This document shows positions 17,439 through 25,676 of a stretch of 64,000 bases of DNA, piece by piece. Below the pieces are notes generated by a model. It searched no databases. It was not told the DNA's origin and worked only from the letters and a program-made list of their open reading frames with translations. This stretch comes from CAWINH01 sp963837425 (lineage in GTDB: Bacteria > Chloroflexota > Limnocylindria > QHBO01), in contig CAWINH010000015.1 of assembly GCA_963837425.1 (NCBI GenBank), forward strand, positions 19,250 through 83,249. Reading direction: 5' to 3'. Position numbers and translations under genes: made by a program. Position 1 is the stretch's first letter; each line of letters opens with the position of its first letter.

Positions 17439-17444
17439 ATTCTA
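17439..17444 (-). promoter_or_regulatory. Leaderless -10 element TAGAAT upstream of ruvB
   Basis: TAGAAT on the minus strand contains the TAG stop codon of the upstream mocA-DUF5946 gene. It lies 7 bases before the ATG at 17431. Confidence 0.5.
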
Positions 17445-18515
17445 CCCCGCCTCCCCCGCCGCCCTGGCAGCCCAGCGGCGGAGGGTCGGGTGATGTACTC
17501 GCCACGCGTCCCACACCGACTCCGCCCAGCGTCGGACAAGCCGGCCGTGCTCATCCGCATCGGCTCCGCCCAGCACGTCGAGGACCGTCATGTCGTACTT
17601 AGACGGAGGATCGAGCCACGGCCAGTCGCGGGTGGACGCCGTCAAGCGCCCGGTGATGGCGTTCAGCCGCGCGGACTCGAGGTCGTGTTCCAGCCAGTGA
17701 CAGAGGCCGATGAGGTGGAGGGCCACCGATTGACGCTGGCGCCGCCCGTCCTGGCCGGGATGCTGTGCCGCGTAGGCGTCGACCGTGTGGCGGTGCACGC
17801 GGCCGTAGTACGCGCGGTCCTCGAACTCGCGCGCCAGGAGCTCGCCGAAGGCGGCCCAGCACGCCGGCGAGGCGCCGAGATAGGGATGGACCGCGGCGGG
17901 CTCGCGCGGCCCGAAACGCGCGCCACACCCCGGGCATGGCTCGCCGAGGGCCTCGAGGTCGTGCGGCTCGTCGATGTCGGGGAATGGGTGGGCGACGGGG
18001 AACGCAGTGACCAGCTCCGGGTGGCTGCGGATCAGCGAGCGGAGACCGGCATCGCCGCTCGTCCGGGCCGCGAGGCCAAACGCGGATCGGTCGAGGAGGA
18101 CGGGCGGACCCAGGAGCCCGTCTGTGAGTGTGGCCACGATCGGACGTTCGCCTCGAGCCGCGAGGAGCGCCGCGATATGTCCGGCGGCCACGGTCGGCTG
18201 ATCCCCGAGCAGGATGACGGCCGCCGCCACCTCGGGCGGCAGCGCGGCGATCCCGAGCTGAAGGGAGTGGCTCATCCCGAGCTCCGGCCTCGCGTTGCGC
18301 ACCCACTCGATGGGGGCCCCGACCGACGCATCGTCGAGCGTGAGCCATGGAGGCGCGACCACCAGCACCGGGGTGAGCTCGGCGGATCTGGCGGCAATCA
18401 GCACGTGCTCGAGGATCGGCCGGCCGTCGAGCGGCGCGAGCTGCTTCGCCGATCCGAAGCGGCGCGACTCCCCCGCCGCCAGGATGATGCCCGCGATGTC
18501 TCGACGCTGCTCCAT
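17442..18515 (-). CDS. MocA-like molybdenum cofactor cytidylyltransferase fused to DUF5946
   Basis: A 357-residue two-domain protein. Residues 1-190 form a MobA/MocA nucleotidyltransferase with GIILAAGESRRFGSAKQL and the LGDQP metal-binding motif. From C194 the protein changes to a DUF5946-type domain: CPGCGARFG, HPYLGASPACWAAFGELLAREFED, VHRHTVDAYAAQHPG and RQSVALHLIGLCHWLE. The first domain would make the cytosine dinucleotide form of the molybdenum cofactor needed by the xanthine dehydrogenase 3 kb away. The DUF5946 part has a possible C-x2-C metal site and no known function. It is divergent from add, with 23 bases between start codons. Confidence 0.8.
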   Translation of the reverse strand: MEQRRDIAGIILAAGESRRFGSAKQLAPLDGRPILEHVLIAARSAELTPVLVVAPPWLTLDDASVGAPIEWVRNARPELGMSHSLQLGIAALPPEVAAAVILLGDQPTVAAGHIAALLAARGERPIVATLTDGLLGPPVLLDRSAFGLAARTSGDAGLRSLIRSHPELVTAFPVAHPFPDIDEPHDLEALGEPCPGCGARFGPREPAAVHPYLGASPACWAAFGELLAREFEDRAYYGRVHRHTVDAYAAQHPGQDGRRQRQSVALHLIGLCHWLEHDLESARLNAITGRLTASTRDWPWLDPPSKYDMTVLDVLGGADADEHGRLVRRWAESVWDAWRVHHPTLRRWAARAAGEAG

Positions 18516-18521
18516 GGTCCA

Positions 18522-18527
18522 TATACT
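18522..18527 (+). promoter_or_regulatory. Overlapping divergent promoter of add and mocA
   Basis: TATACT on the plus strand lies 11 bases before the add ATG. The same bases on the minus strand give CAGTAT (18523-18528), 7 bases before the mocA ATG. Only 23 bases separate the two starts, so the two polymerase sites overlap and should exclude each other. Confidence 0.45.
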
Positions 18528-18538
18528 GCCCCCATCCG

Positions 18539-19567
18539 ATGAACGTGCGCGACGCATACGACCTGCTGCCGAAGGTCGAGCTGCACTGCCATGTCGAGGG
18601 CACCGTGCGGCCCTCGACGGTCGTGGAGCTCGCGGCGAAGAACGGACGGGAACTCCCGACCGCCGACCCCACCGAGCTCTACCGCTATCACTCGCTCGAC
18701 TCGTTCCTCGACGTCTTCTGGCTCGTGCAGTCACTGCTCGCCGACCCGGACGACTGGGAGCGGGTCGCATACGAATCGATCGTCGATGCGGTGCCGCACG
18801 GCCTGCGCTACCGGGAGATGTTCTTCACTCCGGCCCGTCACCTCGAAGTCGGGCAACGGCTGGACGAGATCGTCGCAGGGCTGTCGCGTGGCCTGGAGCG
18901 CGCGGAGCGGGAGACGGGCGCCAGGTGCCTGCTGATCTGTGACGTCGACCGCGCCTACGGCCCCGGTCCCGCGGTCGAGCTCGTGGGGCTGGCGTGGGCG
19001 GCGCGCGGGTCCGGTGCCGAGCGGCTGATCGGGATCGGCATGGACTCGACCGAGCGGGGCGTGGACCTGCGCGCGTTCGCCCCGGCGTTCGACGCGGCCA
19101 GGCGCCACGGATTCCGAAGAACGGCCCACGCGGGCGAGGACGGTCCGGCCGAGAACATCGCCGTTGCGATCGACGCGCTCGGTGCCGAGCGGATCGACCA
19201 CGGACTCGCGATCCTGTCCGACCCGGTGCTCACACGACGCGTGGCAGAGGCCCGCATTCCGCTCGACGTGTGCCCGAACTCGAACGTGCTCATTGCGAAT
19301 GCCTACCGGCGCCTCGAGGAGCACCCGTATCGCCGAATGCGCGAGGCGGGCCTGCTCGCGACGCTGAACACGGACGACCCCGCGATGACCGACCTCGACC
19401 TCGGACGCGAATACCGTTCCGTGGCGCTGGCGCTGGACCTCGGGTGGGAGGAGGTCACGGCGATCGCCCTCGATGGCCTCGACGCGGCGTGGCTGGACGA
19501 TCGCGAGCGCAGCGGGCTTCGCTCCGCGTTCGAGCGAGAGATCGCCGACATCGCCCCGCCGAGCTGA
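18539..19567 (+). CDS. add: Adenosine deaminase
   Basis: A 342-residue zinc amidohydrolase that converts adenosine to inosine. Zinc and catalytic motifs are LHCHVEG (HxH), HAGEDG (His and catalytic Glu), DHGLA and NTDDPAM. The length and the motif DVCPNSNV fit the Add family. It is the first gene of a plus-strand run ending in xanthine dehydrogenase and malate synthase, and would feed the purine catabolic route through inosine. Adenine or aminodeoxyfutalosine deaminase activity cannot be excluded by eye. Confidence 0.9.
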   Translation: MNVRDAYDLLPKVELHCHVEGTVRPSTVVELAAKNGRELPTADPTELYRYHSLDSFLDVFWLVQSLLADPDDWERVAYESIVDAVPHGLRYREMFFTPARHLEVGQRLDEIVAGLSRGLERAERETGARCLLICDVDRAYGPGPAVELVGLAWAARGSGAERLIGIGMDSTERGVDLRAFAPAFDAARRHGFRRTAHAGEDGPAENIAVAIDALGAERIDHGLAILSDPVLTRRVAEARIPLDVCPNSNVLIANAYRRLEEHPYRRMREAGLLATLNTDDPAMTDLDLGREYRSVALALDLGWEEVTAIALDGLDAAWLDDRERSGLRSAFEREIADIAPPS

Positions 19568-19577
19568 ACGGTGTTAC

Positions 19578-21179
19578 GTGCGGCCCACTGAAGTGGCGCT
19601 GGCCATCGCCGGCGGTCGGCTGGTGGACGGTACCGGCGCACCGGGCGCGCCCGGGACCGTGGGCGTGACGGACGGGCTGCTGGTCGTCGGCCCCGCCGAC
19701 TGGGAGCCGTCAGCGACGCGCACGATCGATGCGCGGGGCCGGGTCGTGACCCCTGGATTCATCGACCTCCACTCACACGGCGGCCTCAGCGTGCTGGTCG
19801 ACCCGCGACACGAGCCCAAGGTGCGGCAGGGGGTGACGACCGAGGTGATTGGCGTCGACGGCAACGGGTACGCCCCATTCCGTGACCGCGACCAGCTGCT
19901 CGCCTTCGCCAACCTGAACGCCGGGCTCGACGGCTGGCCGAGCGACGTCGCGTTCGACTGGGACTCGGTCGCCTCCTACATCGGGCGATACGACCGTGGG
20001 CAGGCGGTGAACATCGCGGTCCTGATCGGCAACAGCGCGCTGCGCATCGCGGCAGTCGGCTGGGACGACCGTCCGGCGACCCCGCGCGAGCAGGCGGACA
20101 TGCTCTCGATGCTGCGGGAGGGCATGGAGGAGGGAGCCTTCGGCGTCTCGTCCGGCCTCGACTACCCGCCCGGGTCCTACGCGGACACCGCGGAACTCGC
20201 CGCGCTGACCGCCGCGGCGGCGCGGCTCGGTGGCTTCTACCACACGCACGTGCGGTACCCGCTCGGCGATCGCTTCCTCGACCCTTTTCGAGAGGCCCTC
20301 GAGATCGGGCGGCGCGGCGACGGCCCGGTGCACATCACCCACTTCTACCATCGCGCCTCGTACCCCGGCGGCCCGGATGCCATGCTCCAGCTCGTCGACG
20401 ATGCGCGCGCCGGCGGCCAGGACGTCACGTTCGACGGCTACCCGTCGGAGTGGGCCTCGACCCGGCTCCTCATCCAGCTGCCGACCTGGGTCCAGGCCGG
20501 CGGACCAGTGGCGCTCAAGGAGCGGCTGGCCGATCGGGAAACCCGTCGCCGAATTCGCGCCGAGCTCCGGGAGCGCGGAGCGGCGTACGCGTCCGCGGCG
20601 GGATGGGACGACGTCCGCCTCGGCGCATTCACCCGACCCGAGCTCCTGCACTTCGAATCCCGGACGCTGGCGGACGTCATGGCCGAGACCGGGGCCGATG
20701 CAGTGGACGCCATCTGCGATCTGCTGCTGGCCGAGGACCTGCGCGTCGTTCAGGTGACGAGCGGGCCGTCATCCGACGGAATCGGTGCCTTCGTTGCGCA
20801 CGCGGCCGGGATGGTGGGTACCGATTCGATCCTCTTCGGGGCGAAGCCGGCTCCCCGCACGTACGGCTCCTTCCCCCGGATCCTGGGTCAGTACGTCCGG
20901 GACGAGCGTCGGCTGTCGCTCGCCGAGGCGATCCGGAAGATGACCGGTGCGCCCGCGGCGAGGCTCGGCCTTCGGAATCGCGGACTCCTGCGTGACGGAT
21001 ATGCCGCAGACCTCGTCGTGTTCGACCCCGAGCGCGTCCGAGCGACGGCGACCTATGATGAGCCACGCCAGTATCCGGAGGGGATCGAGCACGTGATCGT
21101 CAACGGCGAGCTCGTCGTCGAAGGAGGCGCGCCCACCGGCAGGCTGCCCGGCCGCGCCCTGCGGAGTCAACCGCGGTGA
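19578..21179 (+). CDS. D-aminoacylase-family amidohydrolase with altered metal site
   Basis: A 533-residue amidohydrolase. HSHGG after GFIDL supplies the HxH motif. HTHVRYP, ITHFYHRA, SGPSSDG and TYGSFPRILGQYVRDERRLS follow as in N-acyl-D-amino-acid deacylases. The usual GNCG loop, whose Cys is a metal ligand, reads GVDGNGYAP here, so the chemistry or substrate may differ. In this purine and ureide context an N-carbamoyl or cyclic-amide substrate is possible. The GTG start lies 11 bases after add; in-frame GTG 19593 is an alternative. Confidence 0.8.
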   Translation: MRPTEVALAIAGGRLVDGTGAPGAPGTVGVTDGLLVVGPADWEPSATRTIDARGRVVTPGFIDLHSHGGLSVLVDPRHEPKVRQGVTTEVIGVDGNGYAPFRDRDQLLAFANLNAGLDGWPSDVAFDWDSVASYIGRYDRGQAVNIAVLIGNSALRIAAVGWDDRPATPREQADMLSMLREGMEEGAFGVSSGLDYPPGSYADTAELAALTAAAARLGGFYHTHVRYPLGDRFLDPFREALEIGRRGDGPVHITHFYHRASYPGGPDAMLQLVDDARAGGQDVTFDGYPSEWASTRLLIQLPTWVQAGGPVALKERLADRETRRRIRAELRERGAAYASAAGWDDVRLGAFTRPELLHFESRTLADVMAETGADAVDAICDLLLAEDLRVVQVTSGPSSDGIGAFVAHAAGMVGTDSILFGAKPAPRTYGSFPRILGQYVRDERRLSLAEAIRKMTGAPAARLGLRNRGLLRDGYAADLVVFDPERVRATATYDEPRQYPEGIEHVIVNGELVVEGGAPTGRLPGRALRSQPR

Positions 21180-21580
21180 GCGCGCCGTTCCCGGAGCCCG
21201 GGATGGCCCTCACCACGATCCTCGTGGTCCGTGATGTGAATCGCTCTCGCGACTTCTGGCGCGACGTCGTCGGTGCGGAAGTGTATCGGGAATACGGCGG
21301 CACCTCGTGCGTGCTCAGCCTGGCGGGGGCCTGGATCCTGCTCGTGACGGGCGGCGGCCCCACGCCCGATAAGCCGGACGTGACGTTCCGGGCGCCGGCG
21401 GACCCCGGCGCGGTCGATCACGCGTTCACGATGCGCGTCTCGAACTGTGAGGCCGCGTACGAGGTGCTCAGGTCGCGGGGTGCGACGTTCCTCACTCCGC
21501 CGGTCGGCTCCGAGTGGGAGGTGCGCGCATTCTTCCGCGACCCGGACGGCCATCTGCTTGAAATCTCGGAGGCGCGGTAG
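21176..21580 (+). CDS. VOC-superfamily (glyoxalase-fold) protein
   Basis: A 134-residue vicinal-oxygen-chelate protein with two beta-alpha-beta-beta-beta modules. ALTTILVVRDVNRSRDFWRDVVGAEV begins the first, and FFRDPDGHLLEISEA ends the second with a likely metal Glu. The GTG start overlaps the stop of the amidohydrolase as GTGA. The reaction is unknown; an epimerase or lyase in the same pathway is possible. Confidence 0.8.
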   Translation: MSAPFPEPGMALTTILVVRDVNRSRDFWRDVVGAEVYREYGGTSCVLSLAGAWILLVTGGGPTPDKPDVTFRAPADPGAVDHAFTMRVSNCEAAYEVLRSRGATFLTPPVGSEWEVRAFFRDPDGHLLEISEAR

Positions 21581-21591
21581 GTGGGTCGCTT

Positions 21592-21600
21592 TGCTAGCAT
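21592..21600 (+). promoter_or_regulatory. Extended -10 promoter upstream of xdh operon
   Basis: TGCTAGCAT matches the TGnTAnnnT extended -10. It would start transcription about 15 bases before the large-subunit ATG, leaving room for the GGAGGG ribosome site. Confidence 0.45.
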
Positions 21601-21621
21601 GCGGCCGGAGGGTGAGGCCTG

Positions 21622-23967
21622 ATGCCAACCATGATCCCCGGTGCTCCGGGGGCGGTCATCGTGCCGCCGGCGACGCCGACGACGGGGCGGATCGATGTGC
21701 GCACTCCCCCGCGCCGGGAAGGACCGGCAAAGCTCACCGGCCTCGCGCGGTTCACCGACGACCTCGTCTTCCCCGGGGCGTGGTACGGCACGACGGTGCG
21801 GTCGACCGAGGCCCACGCGCGCCTGCTGGCGATCGAGCGATCCGACGACTTCGACTGGAGCCGGGTGGTGCTCGTGACCGCAACCGACATTCCGGGCGAG
21901 AACGTCGTCAGCCTGATGGCCGACGACCAGCCGGTCCTCGTGCCGGTGGGCGGCGAGATCCAGCACCAGGCCGAGCCGGTCTGCCTGCTGGCCGCGGCCG
22001 ACAGGGCGACCCTGCGGGAGGCTCGACGCCATATCTCCGTCCGGACCGCCAGGCTGCCCGCCGTGTTCGATCCGCTCGAGTCCGAGCATGAGTTCGCGCG
22101 CTATCAGATCGTCCGAGGAGAGCCCGACGCCGCCTTCGAGCGCGCCGACCTGGTCGTCGAGGGGACGTACCGGGTTGGGCACCAGGAGCAGCTGTACATC
22201 GAGAACCAGGCAATGATCGCCGTCCCCCGCAGCGACGGGGGCGTCGAGGTCCACGGCTCATGCCAGTGCCCGTTCTACATCCACGCGGCCATGAAGCGGG
22301 CCCTGGCGCTCGACGACGAGCACGCGGTCGTCATCCAGGCGGAGACCGGAGGCGGATTCGGCGGCAAGGAGGAGTACCCCTCGATGATCGCCCTCCACGC
22401 CGCCCTCCTGGCGCGCAAGGTCGGGAAGCCGGTCCGCATGATCTACGACCGCCACGAGGACCTCAGTGCCACCACGAAGCGCCATCCGGCCGTCATCAGG
22501 CATCGAACCGGCATCAGCGCCGACGGTCGCCTCGTCGCGCAGGAGGTCGAGGTCATCCTCGACGGCGGCGCGTACTGCACGCTGACGCCGGTCGTGCTGA
22601 GTCGAAGCGTGCTCCACGCCGGCGGCCCGTACGAGTGTCCGAACGTGCGTATCCTCGGCCGCGCGGTCGCAACCAACACGCCGCCCAACGGGGCATTCCG
22701 TGGCTTCGGCGCCCCCCAATCCGAGTTCGCGGCCGAGATGCAGGTGAATCGGGCTGCCGAGCTGATGGGGGTGAGCCCGCTCGAGCTGCGACGCCGCTGG
22801 GCCTACCGGATCGGCGGTGTCACACCGACCGGACAGGTCCTGCACGAGAGCGTTGCCGCCCACGAGGTGCTCGAGGCAGCGGCCGAGGCCGCGGACTTCG
22901 AGCGCCATCGCGCACAGACCCGTGCGGCACGCGAGGGGCGCCACGGCGGCGCGCGCGTCGGCTCGGGGATCGGGCTGGCGCTGGCGTGGCATGGCGCCGG
23001 TTTCACGGGGTCGGGCGAAGTTCATCTCGCGAGCGTCGCATCCCTGGAGCTCACCGATGACGGCCGGATCCGCGTGCTGACGGCTTCCACGGAGATGGGT
23101 CAGGGCACGCGGACGATCTTCCCGCAGATCGTCGCCGCCGAGCTCGGGGTCGAGTACGACGAGGTCGACGTCGGGCCGCAGGACACCTCCATGGTCCCGA
23201 ATTCGGGGCCGACGGTCGCCAGCCGCACCGCGATGGTGGTGGGTGGCCTCCTCATCCGGGCCGCTCGCCGGCTGAAGACCGACGTCGAGGAGGTCACCGG
23301 CGAGCCGTTCGCGGACAGCTACCGTCGATTCGTCGCGTCGCACGGCGGCAGACGCGTGGACGAGCGGTTCAGCCCGTATCCCGGCGAGCCGTTCGACGAC
23401 GCCGCCTACACCGGCGACGCGTATCCGGCGTTCGGCTGGGCGTGCGCCATCGCGAAGGTCGACGTGGACCTCGACACCGGCGAGGTGACGGTTCGCGAAG
23501 TCGTGGCCGCCGACGACGTTGGGCACGTGATCCATCCAATCCTCGCCGAGGGCCAGGTCGAGGGCGGCACGCTGCAGGCGGTCGGCTACGCCACGATCGA
23601 GGAGATCAAGCTCCTCGACGGCGCCTACCTGAACGATCGGCTCGCGACGTACCTGATCCCGACAGCGCTCGATGCGCCGCAGATCAGATCGATCCTCGTC
23701 GAGCAGCCGTTCAGTGGGGCGCCGCACGGAGCGAAGGGCCTGGGCGAGCTCCCCATGGATGTCGGTGCCCCGGCCGTGGTGGCGGCCATCCACGACGCCG
23801 TCGGCGCCTGGATCCACGAGCTGCCGGCGAGCCCCGAGCGCGTGCTGGCCGCGATGACCGGGAGCGGGCAGCCGCCACCTCCGGGCATATCGGCCCGGCG
23901 GCCGGTGCCGGAGCCGACGCCGCTGCCCGACGCGGACGCCGGCGAGCCCGAGCGAGGCGCCGCATGA
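21622..23967 (+). CDS. Xanthine dehydrogenase family, molybdopterin-binding subunit
   Basis: 781 residues. The N-terminal Ald_Xan a/b hammerhead (GLARFTDDLVFPGAWY) is followed by the Mo-binding region: ETGGGFGGKEE, PPNGAFRGFGAPQSEFAAEM, TEMGQGTRT and GAKGLGELP with the catalytic Glu at residue 709. There is no VAYRCSFR-type active-site loop, so CO dehydrogenase is unlikely. It hydroxylates purines, most plausibly hypoxanthine and xanthine to urate. It forms an operon with the 2Fe-2S and FAD subunits, in the order large-small-medium. A Pro-rich tail of about 30 residues is dispensable-looking. Confidence 0.88.
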   Translation: MPTMIPGAPGAVIVPPATPTTGRIDVRTPPRREGPAKLTGLARFTDDLVFPGAWYGTTVRSTEAHARLLAIERSDDFDWSRVVLVTATDIPGENVVSLMADDQPVLVPVGGEIQHQAEPVCLLAAADRATLREARRHISVRTARLPAVFDPLESEHEFARYQIVRGEPDAAFERADLVVEGTYRVGHQEQLYIENQAMIAVPRSDGGVEVHGSCQCPFYIHAAMKRALALDDEHAVVIQAETGGGFGGKEEYPSMIALHAALLARKVGKPVRMIYDRHEDLSATTKRHPAVIRHRTGISADGRLVAQEVEVILDGGAYCTLTPVVLSRSVLHAGGPYECPNVRILGRAVATNTPPNGAFRGFGAPQSEFAAEMQVNRAAELMGVSPLELRRRWAYRIGGVTPTGQVLHESVAAHEVLEAAAEAADFERHRAQTRAAREGRHGGARVGSGIGLALAWHGAGFTGSGEVHLASVASLELTDDGRIRVLTASTEMGQGTRTIFPQIVAAELGVEYDEVDVGPQDTSMVPNSGPTVASRTAMVVGGLLIRAARRLKTDVEEVTGEPFADSYRRFVASHGGRRVDERFSPYPGEPFDDAAYTGDAYPAFGWACAIAKVDVDLDTGEVTVREVVAADDVGHVIHPILAEGQVEGGTLQAVGYATIEEIKLLDGAYLNDRLATYLIPTALDAPQIRSILVEQPFSGAPHGAKGLGELPMDVGAPAVVAAIHDAVGAWIHELPASPERVLAAMTGSGQPPPPGISARRPVPEPTPLPDADAGEPERGAA

Positions 23968-24437
23968 CGTACCGCTTCCTCGTGAACGGCGAGCCTGCCG
24001 AGGTCGAGGTGCCCGGGATGCGCCGCCTGCTCGACGTTCTCCGCGAGGACCTGTCGCTGCCCGGCACGAAGGAGGGGTGCGGCGAGGGGGAATGCGGTGC
24101 GTGCAGCGTCCTGCTGGATGGTGCCGTCGTGAACGCGTGCCTCGTCCCGGTCTGCCAGGTCGACGGCTGCGCGGTGCGGACCGTTGAGGGCCTGGCGAAC
24201 GGCGAGGGCCTGAGCGACCTGCAGGCCGCCTTCCTCGAGGCCGGCGGCGCCCAGTGCGGGATCTGCACTCCGGGGATGCTGATGGCCGCCGAGGCACACC
24301 TTGCCCGCGGCGGCGAGTCGTCGGATGAGGCGATCCGCGAGGCGATCGCCGGCAACCTCTGCCGTTGCACCGGCTATACGAAGATCGTGGAGGCAATCGC
24401 CCTGGCCGCCGCGCGCCGACGAGCGGCTGCGAGCTGA
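23964..24437 (+). CDS. Xanthine dehydrogenase family, 2Fe-2S subunit
   Basis: 157 residues with two 2Fe-2S domains. The plant-ferredoxin-like cluster uses GCGEGECGACSV (C39, C44, C47) and C59. The second cluster uses QCGICTPGM and NLCRCTGY. The start overlaps the large-subunit stop as ATGA. It passes electrons from the molybdenum site to the FAD subunit. Confidence 0.93.
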   Translation: MTYRFLVNGEPAEVEVPGMRRLLDVLREDLSLPGTKEGCGEGECGACSVLLDGAVVNACLVPVCQVDGCAVRTVEGLANGEGLSDLQAAFLEAGGAQCGICTPGMLMAAEAHLARGGESSDEAIREAIAGNLCRCTGYTKIVEAIALAAARRRAAAS

Positions 24438-24446
24438 GCGACGGGC

Positions 24447-25319
24447 ATGCCACACGAACCGCCGGCAACCTCGCCGCGAACCCTGGCCGACGCGTACTCG
24501 GCGCTGGCGGAGTCGCCTCAGCGGCCGCTCGCCGGCGGGACCGACCTCCTCGTGCAGCTTACCGCCGAGACCGGCCCAACCCCGGACCGAATCCTCGACC
24601 TGTGGGGTCTCGACGAGCTGCGCGGCATCAGGGTTGATGCCGGGATCCTCGAGCTCGGCGCGCTGACCACCTACACCGAGATCCGGGGCTCGCCGCTCAT
24701 CTCGGAGGCGCTGCCCTCCCTGGCCGAGGCCGCGGCGACCGTCGGCGCGGCCCAGATCCAGAACCGTGGCACGATCGGGGGCAACGTGATGAACGCCTCT
24801 CCCGCCGGCGATACGCTGCCACTCCTGCTCGCCTGCGACGCGCAGATGATCCTGGGCTCCTCTCACGGGGAGCGGAGCGTGGCGGCGGCACGGTTCTGGC
24901 CGAGCTACCGGCAGACGGCCGCTCGAGGGGACGAGCTCCTGCTGCGGATCGCGATCCCGATCGTCGCGGGTCGTCGTGTGCGGTTCCGCAAGGTCGGGAC
25001 ACGTCGTGCGCAGGCGATCAGCAAGGTCTGCCTGGCGCTTGCCTGGCGGCGGGAGGATGACGGCCCTGGCGTGCCACGAGGCCGATGGGCCGATGTGCGC
25101 CTGGCGCTCGGCTCGGTGGCTCCCACGCCGATCAGGGCATCGGCGACCGAGGCGCTGCTCGAGGGCGCCACCCCCACCGAGGAGACCGCCGATCGTGCCG
25201 CCGCGGTACTGGCGGCGGAGATCGAGCCGATCGACGATGTCCGGTCGACCGCGGATTACCGTCGCGCGGCGGCCTCCCGGGTGCTGCATCGGCTCATCCG
25301 CGATGAGGGCGGTTGGTAG
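24447..25319 (+). CDS. Xanthine dehydrogenase family, FAD-binding subunit
   Basis: A 290-residue FAD-binding (CO dehydrogenase flavoprotein type) subunit. FAD contacts are PLAGGTDLLVQL, QIQNRGTIGGNVMNASPAGD and the C-terminal four-helix-like domain. There is no extra 4Fe-4S insertion. It follows the 2Fe-2S gene by 9 bases and completes a three-subunit enzyme. XdhC-type chaperone genes are not visible in the window. Confidence 0.9.
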   Translation: MPHEPPATSPRTLADAYSALAESPQRPLAGGTDLLVQLTAETGPTPDRILDLWGLDELRGIRVDAGILELGALTTYTEIRGSPLISEALPSLAEAAATVGAAQIQNRGTIGGNVMNASPAGDTLPLLLACDAQMILGSSHGERSVAAARFWPSYRQTAARGDELLLRIAIPIVAGRRVRFRKVGTRRAQAISKVCLALAWRREDDGPGVPRGRWADVRLALGSVAPTPIRASATEALLEGATPTEETADRAAAVLAAEIEPIDDVRSTADYRRAAASRVLHRLIRDEGGW

Positions 25320-25676
25320 GTGCCGGTTCGCCGACCCGGACGTCACGAGGTAGACGTGTTTCCGTCGGCCGCGGAGTTCAGACGCTGGCTGGAGACAAAC
25401 CACGACGTCGCGGGCGAGCTGTTCGTGGGGTACTACAAGAAGGGAGTGCCGAAGACGGCGATCACCTACGCCGAGGCGGTGGACGAGGCGCTCTGCTTCG
25501 GGTGGATCGATGGGATCACATACCGGGTCGACGACGAGCTGACGGCGAGCCGGTTCACCCCGCGTCGGCGCGGGAGCAACTGGAGCGTCGCGAACATCGC
25601 GAAGGTCGCCGAGCTCGAGGCGGCGGGGCGCATGCACCCGGCAGGCCGACGGACGTTTGCAGAGAGGAGGCGTTGA
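25320..25676 (+). CDS. YdeI/OmpD-associated family protein, short form
   Basis: A 118-residue protein that matches the N-terminal part of the YdeI family (about 190 residues): FPSAAEFRRWLETNHD, GYYKKGVPKTAITYAEAVDEALCFGWIDG, RFTPRRRGSNWS and AAGRMHPAG. It stops at AERRR, where relatives continue with a second segment. It may be a natural short variant. The GTG at 25320 directly follows the previous stop; GTG 25356, with GAGG upstream, is an alternative start. Its job in this operon is unclear. Confidence 0.75.
   Translation: MPVRRPGRHEVDVFPSAAEFRRWLETNHDVAGELFVGYYKKGVPKTAITYAEAVDEALCFGWIDGITYRVDDELTASRFTPRRRGSNWSVANIAKVAELEAAGRMHPAGRRTFAERRR

Noticed and set aside
21622..25319. Carbon monoxide dehydrogenase CoxMSL
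   Set aside because: The large subunit lacks the AYRCSFR loop, has the GAFRGFG motif of the xanthine dehydrogenase group, and lies among purine genes.
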